From Sphingomonas sp. YR710 (lineage in GTDB: Bacteria > Pseudomonadota > Alphaproteobacteria > Sphingomonadales > Sphingomonadaceae), in NCBI RefSeq assembly GCF_900101455.1, contig NZ_FMZJ01000011.1:99799-163798 (forward strand): DNA of 64,000 nt. Reading direction: 5' to 3'. Within the stretch, counting starts at the first letter, position 1; each line of letters opens with the position of its first letter. Below, piece by piece: positions 25,746 to 34,150 of the stretch. A program made the translations under genes and the position numbers. The notes under the pieces are model-generated. The model saw nothing but the letters and a program-made list of their open reading frames with translations, searched no databases and was not told where the DNA came from.

Positions 25746-27332
25746 ATGGCTGAATACAGCTTCGACATTGTCGTGATCGGTTCCGGCGCCGCGGGGCTTA
25801 CCGCGGCGCTGAACCTCGCCGATCGCTACAAGGTCGCCGTACTCGCCAAGGCCGGAATCTCGGATGGATCGACCGCCTGGGCACAAGGCGGAATCGCGGC
25901 GGTGCTCGAGGAAGGCGATACGTTCGAATCGCATATCGAAGACACGATGGTCGCCGGCGCCGGCCTGAACAATCGCGCGACCGTGGAATTCGTCGTTGAA
26001 AACGCGCCGAAGGCGATCGAGAAGCTGGCGGCGCTGGGCGTGCCCTTCAATCCCGGCGGTGACGAGCGCTGGCACCTGACGCGCGAGGGCGGGCACAGCC
26101 ACAGGCGGATCGTCCATGTCGACGATGCGACCGGCCAGGCGGTGCAGCGCGCGCTCGAGCAGGCGGCGGTGGCTCACCCCAACATCAGCCTTTTTCCGGA
26201 TCGGGCGGCGATCGACCTGATCACCGGCAAGCATTGCGCGCGTTATTCGGGCGATGGCCATGTCTGGGGTGTCTATGCGGTCGATCGGGCGACGGGCACG
26301 ATCGAGACGTTCACCGGCCGTGCGACGATTCTCGCCACCGGCGGCGCGAGCCGCGCCTATCTGTTTTCGACCAGCCCGCGCGGATCGACCGGCGATGGCA
26401 TCGCGATGGCGTGGCGCGCCGGCTGTCGGGTATCGAACATGGAATTCAACCAGTTCCATCCGACCTGCCTGTTCAACACCGAGGTCAAGAATTTCCTGAT
26501 CACCGAAGCGATGCGCGGCGAGGGCGGCCTGCTCAAGCTGCCGACCAACGGGCGTCGCTTCATGCCCCGCTTCGACAAGCGCGCCGAACTCGCGCCGCGC
26601 GACATCGTCGCGCGGGCGATCGATCATGAGATCAAGCGGCTGGGCCTCGATTATGTTCACCTCGATATCAGCCACAAGCCGGCCGAATTCATCGAGGCGC
26701 ATTTTCCGACGATCCATGCCCGGCTGCTGGCGATCGGCATCGACATCACCAAGGAGCCGATCCCGATCGTGCCTGCGGCCCATTACACATGCGGCGGCGT
26801 GCTGATCGACATGAAGGGCCGGACCGACCTGCCGGGGCTCTATGCGGCGGGAGAGGTCACCCAGTCGGGCCTCCACGGTGCGAACCGCCTCGCCTCCAAT
26901 TCGCTACTCGAATGTTTCGTGTTCGGCGATGCGGCGGCGGAACATATCAAGCGCCACTTCGACGAAATGCCGACGCCGCCGGCAATTCGGCCCTGGGACG
27001 AAAGCCGGGTCACCGATTCGGACGAAGAGGTGATCGTCCAGCACAACTGGCGCGAGATCCGCCGCTTCATGTGGGACTATGTCGGTATCGTCCGCACTAC
27101 CAAGCGGCTCGAACGTGCGCAGCACCGTGTGGCCCTGCTCCGGCAGGAGGTCGCCGATTATTATGGCAATTTCCGCGTAACGCCGGACCTGATCGAGCTG
27201 CGCAATCTGGTCGATGTCGCCGATCTGATCGTGCGTTCGGCGCTCCATCGCAAGGAAAGCCGCGGGCTGCATTATACGATCGACTATCCCGACATGCTCG
27301 ATGAGGCGGTCGACACCATTTTGGTGCCATAA
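25746..27332 (+). CDS. nadB: L-aspartate oxidase NadB
   Basis: A 528-residue FAD enzyme that oxidises L-aspartate to iminoaspartate, the first step of de novo NAD synthesis. It has the dinucleotide fold VIGSGAAGLTAALNLADRY, the GDTFESHIEDTMVAGAGL block, TREGGHSHRRIVHVDDATG, the catalytic-domain EFNQFHPT and TEAMRGEGG, and LHGANRLASNSLLE near the C terminus. The ATG at 25746 follows GGAG by 9-12 bp; an in-frame GTG two codons earlier is less likely. nadA and nadC are not in the window, so the pathway genes are dispersed. Confidence 0.97.
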   Translation: MAEYSFDIVVIGSGAAGLTAALNLADRYKVAVLAKAGISDGSTAWAQGGIAAVLEEGDTFESHIEDTMVAGAGLNNRATVEFVVENAPKAIEKLAALGVPFNPGGDERWHLTREGGHSHRRIVHVDDATGQAVQRALEQAAVAHPNISLFPDRAAIDLITGKHCARYSGDGHVWGVYAVDRATGTIETFTGRATILATGGASRAYLFSTSPRGSTGDGIAMAWRAGCRVSNMEFNQFHPTCLFNTEVKNFLITEAMRGEGGLLKLPTNGRRFMPRFDKRAELAPRDIVARAIDHEIKRLGLDYVHLDISHKPAEFIEAHFPTIHARLLAIGIDITKEPIPIVPAAHYTCGGVLIDMKGRTDLPGLYAAGEVTQSGLHGANRLASNSLLECFVFGDAAAEHIKRHFDEMPTPPAIRPWDESRVTDSDEEVIVQHNWREIRRFMWDYVGIVRTTKRLERAQHRVALLRQEVADYYGNFRVTPDLIELRNLVDVADLIVRSALHRKESRGLHYTIDYPDMLDEAVDTILVP

Positions 27333-27444
27333 GGATCGGGCGATCGCTGGCGTCGTGGGGGATTGACCGAAGCGCCGGCATGGCGTCCAACGCGGGCGAT
27401 GAGGCCGGGTTTTGCGTCCGGCCGCCAGCGGAGAAGATCGCAAC

Positions 27445-29046
27445 ATGCCCGTCCATGTGAGCCGTTTCTCGACGTTATATTTGTGTGCGTTGATCACTTT
27501 GGTGGCGGTCGCACTGTTCCCCTTCCACCACTGGCTTTGGGTGCCCGCGCTGATCGCGTTGCTCCTCACGATGGTGGGCGTTCGCGATCTGGCGCAGGTC
27601 CATCATTCGATCCAGCGCAACTATCCGATCATCGGCCATATCCGCTGGTTTGCCGAGCTGGTACGGCCCGAGCTTCGCCAATATCTGTTCGAGGCGGATG
27701 AGGAGGCGGCGCCGTTTTCGCGGTCGCAGCGGTCGCTCGTCTATCGCCGTGCCAAGGGCGAATCGGGCGAGCATCCGTTCGGGACATTGCTCGACGTCTA
27801 TCGCGAGGGTTACGAATTCATCGGCCATTCGACCCGCCCGGTCACGGCTAGCGATCCGACGACCTTCCGCATCACGATCGGCGGCGATCAGTGCAGCCAG
27901 CCTTATTCGTCGTCGGTGTTCAACATTTCGGCGATGAGCTTCGGCTCATTGTCCGCCAACGCGATCCGCGCGCTCAACAAGGGTGCGGAGATGGGCGGTT
28001 TCAGCCATGATACCGGCGAAGGCAGCATCAGCCCGCACCACCGCGAATTTGGCGGCGACATCGTGTGGGAGATCGCCAGCGGCTATTTCGGCTGCCGCGA
28101 CGAGGATGGTCATTTCGATCCGGCCCGCTTCGCCGCGCAGGCGATCAGCCCGCAGGTCAAGATGATCGAGATCAAGATGAGCCAGGGCGCCAAGCCGGGC
28201 CATGGCGGAATATTGCCTGCGGCCAAGGTGACTCGCGAGATTTCGGAGACGCGCGGCGTGCCGATGGGCCGTGACTGCGTATCGCCCGCGACGCACAGCG
28301 CCTTTTCCACGCCGCTCGAAATGATGGCGTTCATCGCGCAGTTGCGCGCGCTTTCGGGTGGCAAGCCGGTGGGCTTCAAGCTCTGCCTCGGCCATCCTTG
28401 GGAATTCATGGGGATCGTCAAGGCGATGCTGGCGACCGGCATCTATCCCGATTTCATCGTCGTCGACGGGGCCGAGGGCGGGACCGGCGCGGCTCCCGTC
28501 GAATTCAGCGACCATATCGGCGTGCCGATGCGCGAGGGGCTATTGTTTGTCCATAATGTGCTGACCGGCACCAATTTGCGCGACCGGATCAGGATCGGCG
28601 CGGCCGGCCGGATCGTCAGCGCCTTCGATATCGCCAGCGTGCTCGCAATCGGCGCCGACTGGGCGAATGCCGCGCGCGGCTTCATGTTCGCGATCGGTTG
28701 TGTCCAGTCCCTGTCGTGCAACACCAATCGCTGCCCGACCGGTGTGGCGACGCAGGACCAAAGGCGGCAGCGCGCTCTGGTGGTGCCTGACAAGGCGGAT
28801 CGCGTCCGCAATTTCCATGCGAACACGTTGCGGGCTTTGTCCGACATGCTGGCGGCGGCGGGCTTGCGCCATCCGTCGGACCTTGGCCCGCACCACCTCG
28901 TGCGGCGCGTCAGCGCGACCGAGGTTCGGCTGTTTGCGGATCTCCATGTTTTCCTGAAGCCGGGCGAACTGCTGACCGGCGAGACGGATAACGCCTTTTA
29001 CCAGCGCAATTGGGACATGGCGCGGGCCGAGACGTTCGGGGATTGA
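27445..29046 (+). CDS. FMN-binding glutamate synthase family protein, membrane-anchored
   Basis: A 533-residue stand-alone homologue of the FMN/synthase domain of glutamate synthase. Two N-terminal hydrophobic segments (about residues 8-50) anchor it to the membrane. The core has FNISAMSFGSLSANAIRALN, GAKPGHGG, VDGAEGGTGAAP, and the cysteine cluster SLSCNTNRCPTGVATQ typical of the [3Fe-4S] site. No glutaminase domain is present. Relatives may aminate 2-oxoglutarate or act in other amine redox reactions; the true substrate is not known. The ATG at 27445 was chosen; GGAG lies 11 bp before it. It is convergent with the next gene across a repeat. Confidence 0.85.
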   Translation: MPVHVSRFSTLYLCALITLVAVALFPFHHWLWVPALIALLLTMVGVRDLAQVHHSIQRNYPIIGHIRWFAELVRPELRQYLFEADEEAAPFSRSQRSLVYRRAKGESGEHPFGTLLDVYREGYEFIGHSTRPVTASDPTTFRITIGGDQCSQPYSSSVFNISAMSFGSLSANAIRALNKGAEMGGFSHDTGEGSISPHHREFGGDIVWEIASGYFGCRDEDGHFDPARFAAQAISPQVKMIEIKMSQGAKPGHGGILPAAKVTREISETRGVPMGRDCVSPATHSAFSTPLEMMAFIAQLRALSGGKPVGFKLCLGHPWEFMGIVKAMLATGIYPDFIVVDGAEGGTGAAPVEFSDHIGVPMREGLLFVHNVLTGTNLRDRIRIGAAGRIVSAFDIASVLAIGADWANAARGFMFAIGCVQSLSCNTNRCPTGVATQDQRRQRALVVPDKADRVRNFHANTLRALSDMLAAAGLRHPSDLGPHHLVRRVSATEVRLFADLHVFLKPGELLTGETDNAFYQRNWDMARAETFGD

Positions 29047-29050
29047 ACGA

Positions 29051-29185
29051 AATTCCTCCCCGAGCTTGCTAGGGGAGGGGGGCCGCCCGCGTAGCGGGTG
29101 GTGGTGGGGCCGGCGGAACCGTCCCGCGTACCCCTCCGTCAGCGCTTCGCGCTGCCACCTCCCCGAGCAATCTCGGGGAGGAATT
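29051..29185. repeat. MITE-like palindromic repeat (type C), 135 bp
   Basis: Terminal inverted repeats AATTCCTCCCCGAG (29051-29064) and CTCGGGGAGGAATT (29172-29185), with inner stems (for example CAGCGC-TTC-GCGCTG). It fills the space between two convergent genes and can fold into a strong terminator-like structure. A solo pair of the same termini occurs at 38840-38867. Confidence 0.85.
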
Positions 29186-29193
29186 GAACTACA

Positions 29194-29562
29194 TCAAGCC
29201 TTGCCGACGCTCAGCGTGGGCCCTTCATATTTCGGATTGGCCGGATCGAACACGGTGTTCGCGGTAAAGGATTGCGGCGTCAGCGAGATGCCGGAGAGGC
29301 CGGCCAGCTTGAAGGTGCTGAGTTTAACCTCCTTCGGTGGCTTACCTTCGCGTTCGATGACGACCGCGTCGATGAACAGATCGTCATGCTTGGTGTAGGC
29401 GATCTGGGGGGCGAGCGTCATTGGCGTCTTGTTGTAGACCACGGCGATGCAGATCTTGCGCGTGATCGCTTCCACGATCATCGGCGGCAAGTCGGCAAGC
29501 GGGCCGGTCAGGTCTTCGGTGCGCGCGAGACGGGCGCTGAGGGTTTTACGAGGCTGTTGCAT
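29194..29562 (-). CDS. Conserved hypothetical protein
   Basis: A 122-residue soluble protein. Residues 28-75 read as alternating strands: MIVEAITRKICIAVVYNKTP, MTLAPQIAYTKHDDLFIDAVVIE. This pattern recalls the small WYL-like beta-barrels that bind nucleotides or act as regulators, but the key W-Y-L residues are not all visible. No signal peptide. It is followed by the exported methyltransferase gene on the same strand but lies downstream of it. The real function is unknown. Confidence 0.65.
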   Translation of the reverse strand: MQQPRKTLSARLARTEDLTGPLADLPPMIVEAITRKICIAVVYNKTPMTLAPQIAYTKHDDLFIDAVVIEREGKPPKEVKLSTFKLAGLSGISLTPQSFTANTVFDPANPKYEGPTLSVGKA

Positions 29563-29631
29563 TGCAGCGCGCCTTATCGATATGCGCGGCCGGTGGCAAT
29601 GCCCTCGCCTATGCAGGCGAGGGCGGCGGGG

Positions 29632-30390
29632 CTATTTCGGCTTGCGGAACTTGAAGACGAAGCGGTCGGTCTTGCCGCGCACTGCGGCATCGAACACCAA
29701 TTTGCTATGATCGTCCTGCCCGGTCATCAGCAACGGCGATTCCCCAACCAGTTCGAATCCCGCGCGCTTGAAGTCGGCTTTCACGACGGTCGGGTCGATG
29801 CGATGCAGCTTTTCGACGGCCGCGCGGGTATCGGCGTTCGGTTCGGCGACATGATCGACGACACCGACGATCGCGCCCGGCTTCATCGCCGCATAAAGCC
29901 GTTTGAGCACCTCGTCCGGGTCGCAATGCGGATAATGATATTGAGCGCTCTCCCAATAGAGGTCGTGATAGATCAGGTGGAGCAAGGCGAAGTCGAAGCT
30001 CGCCGGGGCGAAGGCGGGATGCGCGATGTCCCCTCCCACGAAATGGACGTTAGGATTGCGTTCCTGCAATTTCTTCCAGGATTCGCGCTCCTTGGTGGCG
30101 CTGCCATCCTCGCCGATCGGCAGATCAAACGCGATCACGCTGCCCTTGGGGCCGACGGCCTTGCCGATCAGCTCGGAATAATAGCCGCCGCCGGCCATCA
30201 GATCGAGCACGCGCTCGCCGGGCTTCACGTCGTAGAAATTGAGTAGCTCGATCGGCCGCCGGCCGGCATCGGCGGCATGCGCGGCATCGGATCGGCCTTG
30301 CGATTGCAGGATGTCGGGCGAGACCGCGGCGAATGCGGTAGAGGAGAGGGCAAGCAAGGCGGTGAGGGCTGGCACCAACAGGTAGCGCAT
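29632..30390 (-). CDS. Exported SAM-dependent methyltransferase-like protein
   Basis: A 252-residue class I methyltransferase with a clear signal peptide (MRYLLVPALTALLALSSTAFA). The SAM site shows ERVLDLMAGGGYYSELIG (motif I) and GSVIAFDLP, and the body has NVHFVGGDIAHPAFAPASFD and LIYHDLYWE, like the 'predicted methyltransferase' group COG4798. AAGGAAAG lies 6 bp before the ATG. A periplasmic methyltransferase has no obvious SAM supply, so either the protein acts before export, uses another ligand, or the fold has been reused. The next gene downstream is the conserved hypothetical. Confidence 0.82.
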   Translation of the reverse strand: MRYLLVPALTALLALSSTAFAAVSPDILQSQGRSDAAHAADAGRRPIELLNFYDVKPGERVLDLMAGGGYYSELIGKAVGPKGSVIAFDLPIGEDGSATKERESWKKLQERNPNVHFVGGDIAHPAFAPASFDFALLHLIYHDLYWESAQYHYPHCDPDEVLKRLYAAMKPGAIVGVVDHVAEPNADTRAAVEKLHRIDPTVVKADFKRAGFELVGESPLLMTGQDDHSKLVFDAAVRGKTDRFVFKFRKPK

Positions 30391-30530
30391 GTGCTTTCCT
30401 TTATAGCGAAACGCCGAAGCTAACCGGGCGCTGTTTACACGAATAGTGTCGCTGGTCGAAGTTCGCGTGCCGTTCGTCGAAAGAAATGATCTGGTGCTGA
30501 GCTTTACGCGGGCGACTTTCAACCCCACCG

Positions 30531-30623
30531 TCATCCCCGCGAAAAGCGGCGACCCACGGTTACGGGGCGAATGAAGCTGGCGGTGCCGCCCTCCATGGGT
30601 CCCCACTTTTCGCGGGGATGACG
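30531..30623. repeat. Type B palindromic repeat, intergenic, 93 bp
   Basis: A 17-bp perfect terminal inverted repeat, GTCATCCCCGCGAAAAG (30531-30547) and its complement (30607-30623), with the CCATGGGTCCC core. It lies in a 358-bp gap between the divergent methyltransferase and RcnB-like genes. Apart from the repeat and the RcnB ribosome-binding site, nothing else was recognised in that gap. It is the same family as the in-frame copy in dnaE2. Confidence 0.88.
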
Positions 30624-30748
30624 AATGGGGGACGGGAATTTCCGATACAATTTGCGACAATTTCCCGCCTCCATCGACAAACATAAGCGACAGCCAGGCT
30701 CCATCTTCCCATCAACGCCAGAAACGGCGCTGACCAAGGAGATCTAAA

Positions 30749-31180
30749 ATGAAGAAGTTCATCATCGCGACGCTCGCCGCAACGGTTGTCGCCACCCCGG
30801 TGCTGGCAGCCCCCAATCAGGGCCAGAACGACAATGGCCGTTACGAACAGAATCGTGGCGATCAGGGCGGTCGTGGTGACCGCAACGATCGCGGTCAGAT
30901 CGACCAGCGCCATGACGACCACCGCAACGAGCGCGGCAATTCCGATCGGCGCGATTATCGCGGCGCCTATGGCCATCAGGTCCAGCATCGCAACTGGGCG
31001 CGCGGCGAACGCTTCGACTATCGCTATGCGCCGAACTACCGGGTGATCTACAATCCCGGCCAGTATCGCCTGCACGCTGCACCGCGCGGCTATCGCTGGG
31101 TCCAGTCGGGCAATGATGCGGTGCTGATCGGCCTGACCAGCGGACTGATCGCGACGGTGCTCGTGAACAGCATCCACTGA
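30749..31180 (+). CDS. RcnB family protein
   Basis: A 143-residue periplasmic protein. A signal peptide (MKKFIIATLAATVVATPVLA) is followed by a charged Arg/Asp/His-rich middle (about residues 25-75) and the C-terminal RcnB domain (RGERFDYRYAPNYRVIYNP, RLHAAPRGYRWVQSGNDAVLI) ending in a hydrophobic segment. RcnB in E. coli tunes nickel/cobalt export; in sphingomonads paralogues are often found near two-component systems, as here. AAGGAGAT precedes the ATG. Metal specificity is not predictable. Confidence 0.88.
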   Translation: MKKFIIATLAATVVATPVLAAPNQGQNDNGRYEQNRGDQGGRGDRNDRGQIDQRHDDHRNERGNSDRRDYRGAYGHQVQHRNWARGERFDYRYAPNYRVIYNPGQYRLHAAPRGYRWVQSGNDAVLIGLTSGLIATVLVNSIH

Positions 31181-31263
31181 CAAGATGCGAGGCCCCGGAC
31201 GAAGGTTCGGGGCCTTGCCATGCCCGCCATTTGCCAGTCACCCGAAATCGCCTAGGAAACAGC

Positions 31264-31986
31264 ATGGCCGACGACCCCCATATCCTGATCGTCGATGACG
31301 AGCGCGACATTCGCGATCCGCTGGCATCCTATCTCGGCAAGAATGGGGTGAGGATCACCAAGGCCGAAAGCGCGGCGGCGGCGCGGGCGATCCTGGCGGT
31401 GCACGCGATCGATCTGGTGCTGCTTGATATCATGATGCCGGGCGAGGACGGGCTGGCACTGGCCGGCTTCATCCGGGCGACGACAACGATCCCCGTGATC
31501 CTGCTGACGGCGAAGTCGGAAGAGATGGACCGCATCCTCGGGCTCGAAATCGGCGCCGACGACTATGTGACCAAGCCCTTTTCCCCGCGCGAACTGCTCG
31601 CGCGGATCAAGGCGGTGCTGCGCCGGACTGCGGCCGGGCCGGCAAGTCCGGTCCATGCGCCCGATGCGGCGGGCTTTGCTTTTGCCAACTGGATCCTGCG
31701 GACGGGGGAGCGCGAACTGGTCGATGCCGATGGCGTCGCGGTGCCGCTGTCGACCGGCGAATATAATCTGCTCCACGCCTTCGTGACCCATCCGAAGCGC
31801 GTGCTGACCCGCGATCAGTTGCTCGATCTCAGCCAGGGCCGCGAACTGGCGGCGTTCGAACGCAGCATCGACAATCATATCAGCCGCCTGCGCCGCAAGG
31901 TCGAGGTCGATCCGTCCGATCCCAAGCTGGTCAAGACGGTGTGGGGCGGCGGCTATATGCTCGCGGCGGATGTGCGGCGGATATGA
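31264..31986 (+). CDS. OmpR-family response regulator
   Basis: A 240-residue response regulator. Its receiver domain has the acidic pair Asp11/Asp12 (VDDERD), phospho-acceptor Asp55 (LLDIMMPG) and Lys in KPFSPREL, followed by an OmpR winged helix (LSTGEYNLLHAFVTHPKRVLTRDQLLDL, RSIDNHISRLRRKVE). It is paired with the kinase gene downstream, but 127 bp separate them and most of that is a perfect 40-bp inverted repeat. The ATG at 31264 starts the receiver domain; an open extension upstream is not conserved. Confidence 0.96.
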   Translation: MADDPHILIVDDERDIRDPLASYLGKNGVRITKAESAAAARAILAVHAIDLVLLDIMMPGEDGLALAGFIRATTTIPVILLTAKSEEMDRILGLEIGADDYVTKPFSPRELLARIKAVLRRTAAGPASPVHAPDAAGFAFANWILRTGERELVDADGVAVPLSTGEYNLLHAFVTHPKRVLTRDQLLDLSQGRELAAFERSIDNHISRLRRKVEVDPSDPKLVKTVWGGGYMLAADVRRI

Positions 31987-31999
31987 GCGTGGTGCACTT

Positions 32000-32094
32000 G
32001 GATAGGCCCCACCCCAACCCCTCCCCTAAAGGGGAGGGGTATTTCGATCTTAAGCCCCTCCCCTTTAGGGGAGGGGTTGGGGTGGGGCCTATCC
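32000..32094. repeat. Perfect 40-bp inverted repeat between response regulator and kinase genes
   Basis: Positions 32000-32039 are the exact reverse complement of 32055-32094, with a 15-bp spacer. The arm contains CCCCAACCCC and CTCCCCTAAAGGGGAG, which relates it to the type A elements in imuB and dnaE2. In RNA it would form a very stable hairpin inside the two-component operon, 20 bp before the kinase start. Confidence 0.95.
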
Positions 32095-32113
32095 TCCTCG
32101 CTGACCGAATCTC

Positions 32114-33475
32114 ATGAAGCGCTTCCTCCCGCACAGCCTCGCGGGCCAGATGGCCCTGCTGGTCGGATTGGCGCTGCTGATCGCGCAAATCGCCAATTTC
32201 GCTTTGATCCTCAACGAGCGTCAGAAGCTGAGCCTCGCCCAGAATGAGGGGCCGGCGATCACCCGTTTCGCCGGCGTCGCGGCCGATCTCGCACAAGCGG
32301 CACCCGAGTTTCGGGCGGATCTGATTGCCGACAATTCGCACCGCGGCGCGCGCTTCGCGTTGGCGGCCGATAGCGGCGTCGCCGCCAACGACCGCGATAC
32401 GGCGATCGAAGCGAAGCTGAACGACGCGCTCACCGATCTGGCTTTGCCCGCGAGCGCGGTGCGCGCGGCGATCGGCGGCGGCACTGCCGATTTCGGGCGC
32501 GATCGCGGTCGCAACCCGCCATCGGACATGCAGGTGGTGCGGCTCGCGGTGCAGGGTGCCGATCACCAATGGCTGACCGGTCGCATATTGACGCCACGCC
32601 GCGATCCCTGGCTCACCATGCGGCTCGGTGCGGCAACGCTTTTGCTCTATCTGATCGTGCTGGGTGCATCGCTGTGGCTGACACTGCGGATCGCCAGGCC
32701 GCTGCGCGACCTGACCCGCGCCGCAGAACGCTTCCAGGGCCGTGCCGATCCGATCGTCGTCGAACCGAGCGGCCCTGATGACCTGCGACTGGCGATCGAG
32801 GCGTTCAACGCTATGAACCGCCGTGTCGTCATGCTGATCGACGAGAAGGATCATATGCTGGGCGCGATCGGCCATGATCTGCGCACGCCTTTGGCGTCGC
32901 TGCGCATCCGGATCGAAAGCATGGAGCCCGAGGACGAGCGCGATGCTGCCATCGTTAAGATCGGCGAGATGGCTGCGATGCTCGAAGACATCCTCGTCCT
33001 CGCCCGCTCGGGCCGGGCGCGCGAGGAGCTGCGGCGGATCGATGTGAGCGCGCTCGCCGAGGCGGTGACCGAGGATTATGTCGAGCTGGGCAGGCCGGTG
33101 ACGTTCGAACCGTCGGAACGGTACGTGCTGGAGGTGCAGCCCAATCTGCTGCGGCGGGCGCTGCGCAATTTGCTCGACAATGCGGTGAGCTATGGTGGTT
33201 CGGCGCGGGTTGATGTGGTGGCGGTGGATGGCGGTGTCGAGATCCGGGTGATGGACGCCGGGCCGGGGATCGCGGTGGAGGATTTGGAGCGGGTGCTGCA
33301 GCCCTTCCACCGTCTCGAATCGTCGCGCAATCGCGATACGGGGGGAACAGGGCTCGGCCTCGCCATTGCTCAGAGTATCGTCGAGAACCACGGCGGGCGG
33401 CTGCGCTTGTCGCAAGCGGAGCCAATGGGGTTGGTGGCTGCAATATTCCTGCCGTTCGTTGTCGAGAACGCGTAA
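32114..33475 (+). CDS. Sensor histidine kinase
   Basis: A 453-residue membrane kinase: helix at about 11-33, a periplasmic domain to about 166, helix at about 171-192, HAMP (LRIARPLRDLTRAAERF), H-box MLGAIGHDLRTPLASLR with phospho-His254, N-box LRNLLDNAVSYGG, and G-boxes DAGPGI and GGTGLGLAIA. It autophosphorylates and phosphorylates the upstream OmpR-type regulator. No good Shine-Dalgarno precedes the ATG because the hairpin repeat ends 20 bp upstream; expression may depend on read-through. The signal is unknown; the upstream RcnB-like gene suggests metal or envelope stress. Confidence 0.95.
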   Translation: MKRFLPHSLAGQMALLVGLALLIAQIANFALILNERQKLSLAQNEGPAITRFAGVAADLAQAAPEFRADLIADNSHRGARFALAADSGVAANDRDTAIEAKLNDALTDLALPASAVRAAIGGGTADFGRDRGRNPPSDMQVVRLAVQGADHQWLTGRILTPRRDPWLTMRLGAATLLLYLIVLGASLWLTLRIARPLRDLTRAAERFQGRADPIVVEPSGPDDLRLAIEAFNAMNRRVVMLIDEKDHMLGAIGHDLRTPLASLRIRIESMEPEDERDAAIVKIGEMAAMLEDILVLARSGRAREELRRIDVSALAEAVTEDYVELGRPVTFEPSERYVLEVQPNLLRRALRNLLDNAVSYGGSARVDVVAVDGGVEIRVMDAGPGIAVEDLERVLQPFHRLESSRNRDTGGTGLGLAIAQSIVENHGGRLRLSQAEPMGLVAAIFLPFVVENA

Positions 33476-33590
33476 ATGCTCGATAGGTAAATCTTGCCCA
33501 TAATATTATATATTTACTGAGCATGAACTATACCGGTCGTTCCTCGTTGGTGTCTCAAGAAGATTGGAAACGCCGATCAGGAGCCCGATA

Positions 33591-33851
33591 ATGAAGAAAT
33601 TAATGGCAGCGGCCTTGCTTGTTGTAATGCCAGCAGGCGTATTCGCTCAAATATTGCCAGCACTGACGCGTGATGCAGGCAATGCGCAATCCTACACCGT
33701 GGATCATCCAATGGCGCGGCCTCACATGATCGGCAATATCCAGGCGCGCTCGGTGCGCGTGGGCGGTCATACGTTGATGCTGGTCGATGGTATCGCTCCG
33801 AAGCCCAACAACGTTGTCGCCGCGACCGAGTTTGTTGCTTCGGGGAGCTGA
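33591..33851 (+). CDS. Small exported protein of unknown function
   Basis: An 86-residue protein starting MKKLMAAALLVVMPAGVFAQ, a clear signal peptide, with AGGAG 8 bp before the ATG. The mature part (about 66 residues) has RPHMIGNIQARSVRVGGHTLMLVDGI, suggesting two or three strands. No cysteine. It lies 115 bp after the kinase gene and may form its own unit; that gap contains an AT-rich dyad (GTAAAT ... ATTTAC around 33487-33517). No family recognised. Confidence 0.7.
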   Translation: MKKLMAAALLVVMPAGVFAQILPALTRDAGNAQSYTVDHPMARPHMIGNIQARSVRVGGHTLMLVDGIAPKPNNVVAATEFVASGS

Positions 33852-34150
33852 TTCCCCCTCCGGGTTCTTGTAAGTTTGCTGGGCTAATCGGGCGAACCGC
33901 CAAAGCCAATGGGGGCTCTGCATTGCGCAGCAACCCGCCACGCCTTCTGGTTCCGATGGCGCACAGCTTGCAGTGGGCCGTCGGAGACCTTCTCAAATAG
34001 CGGCCCGCTATCTCCTCGGAAGAAGTGGGCTATCTGCTTGGAATATCGGTCGGTCACGCATCTAAATTGCTACGGAAAGTGGATCGGCCACGGATCAAGT
34101 GGCCATTTTTGAAACCTCGAAACAACCATTAGCAACAATCGAGGGCTCGA
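33852..34150. other. Intergenic stretch with no supported gene
   Basis: About 300 bp between the small exported protein and the efflux outer-membrane gene, with lower GC than the flanks. Short open frames occur but have no start context or recognisable product. No repeat of the families seen elsewhere was noticed. Confidence 0.6.

Noticed and set aside
33909..34112. A short open frame between the small exported protein and the efflux gene
   Set aside because: No Shine-Dalgarno, unusual composition, and no recognisable product.
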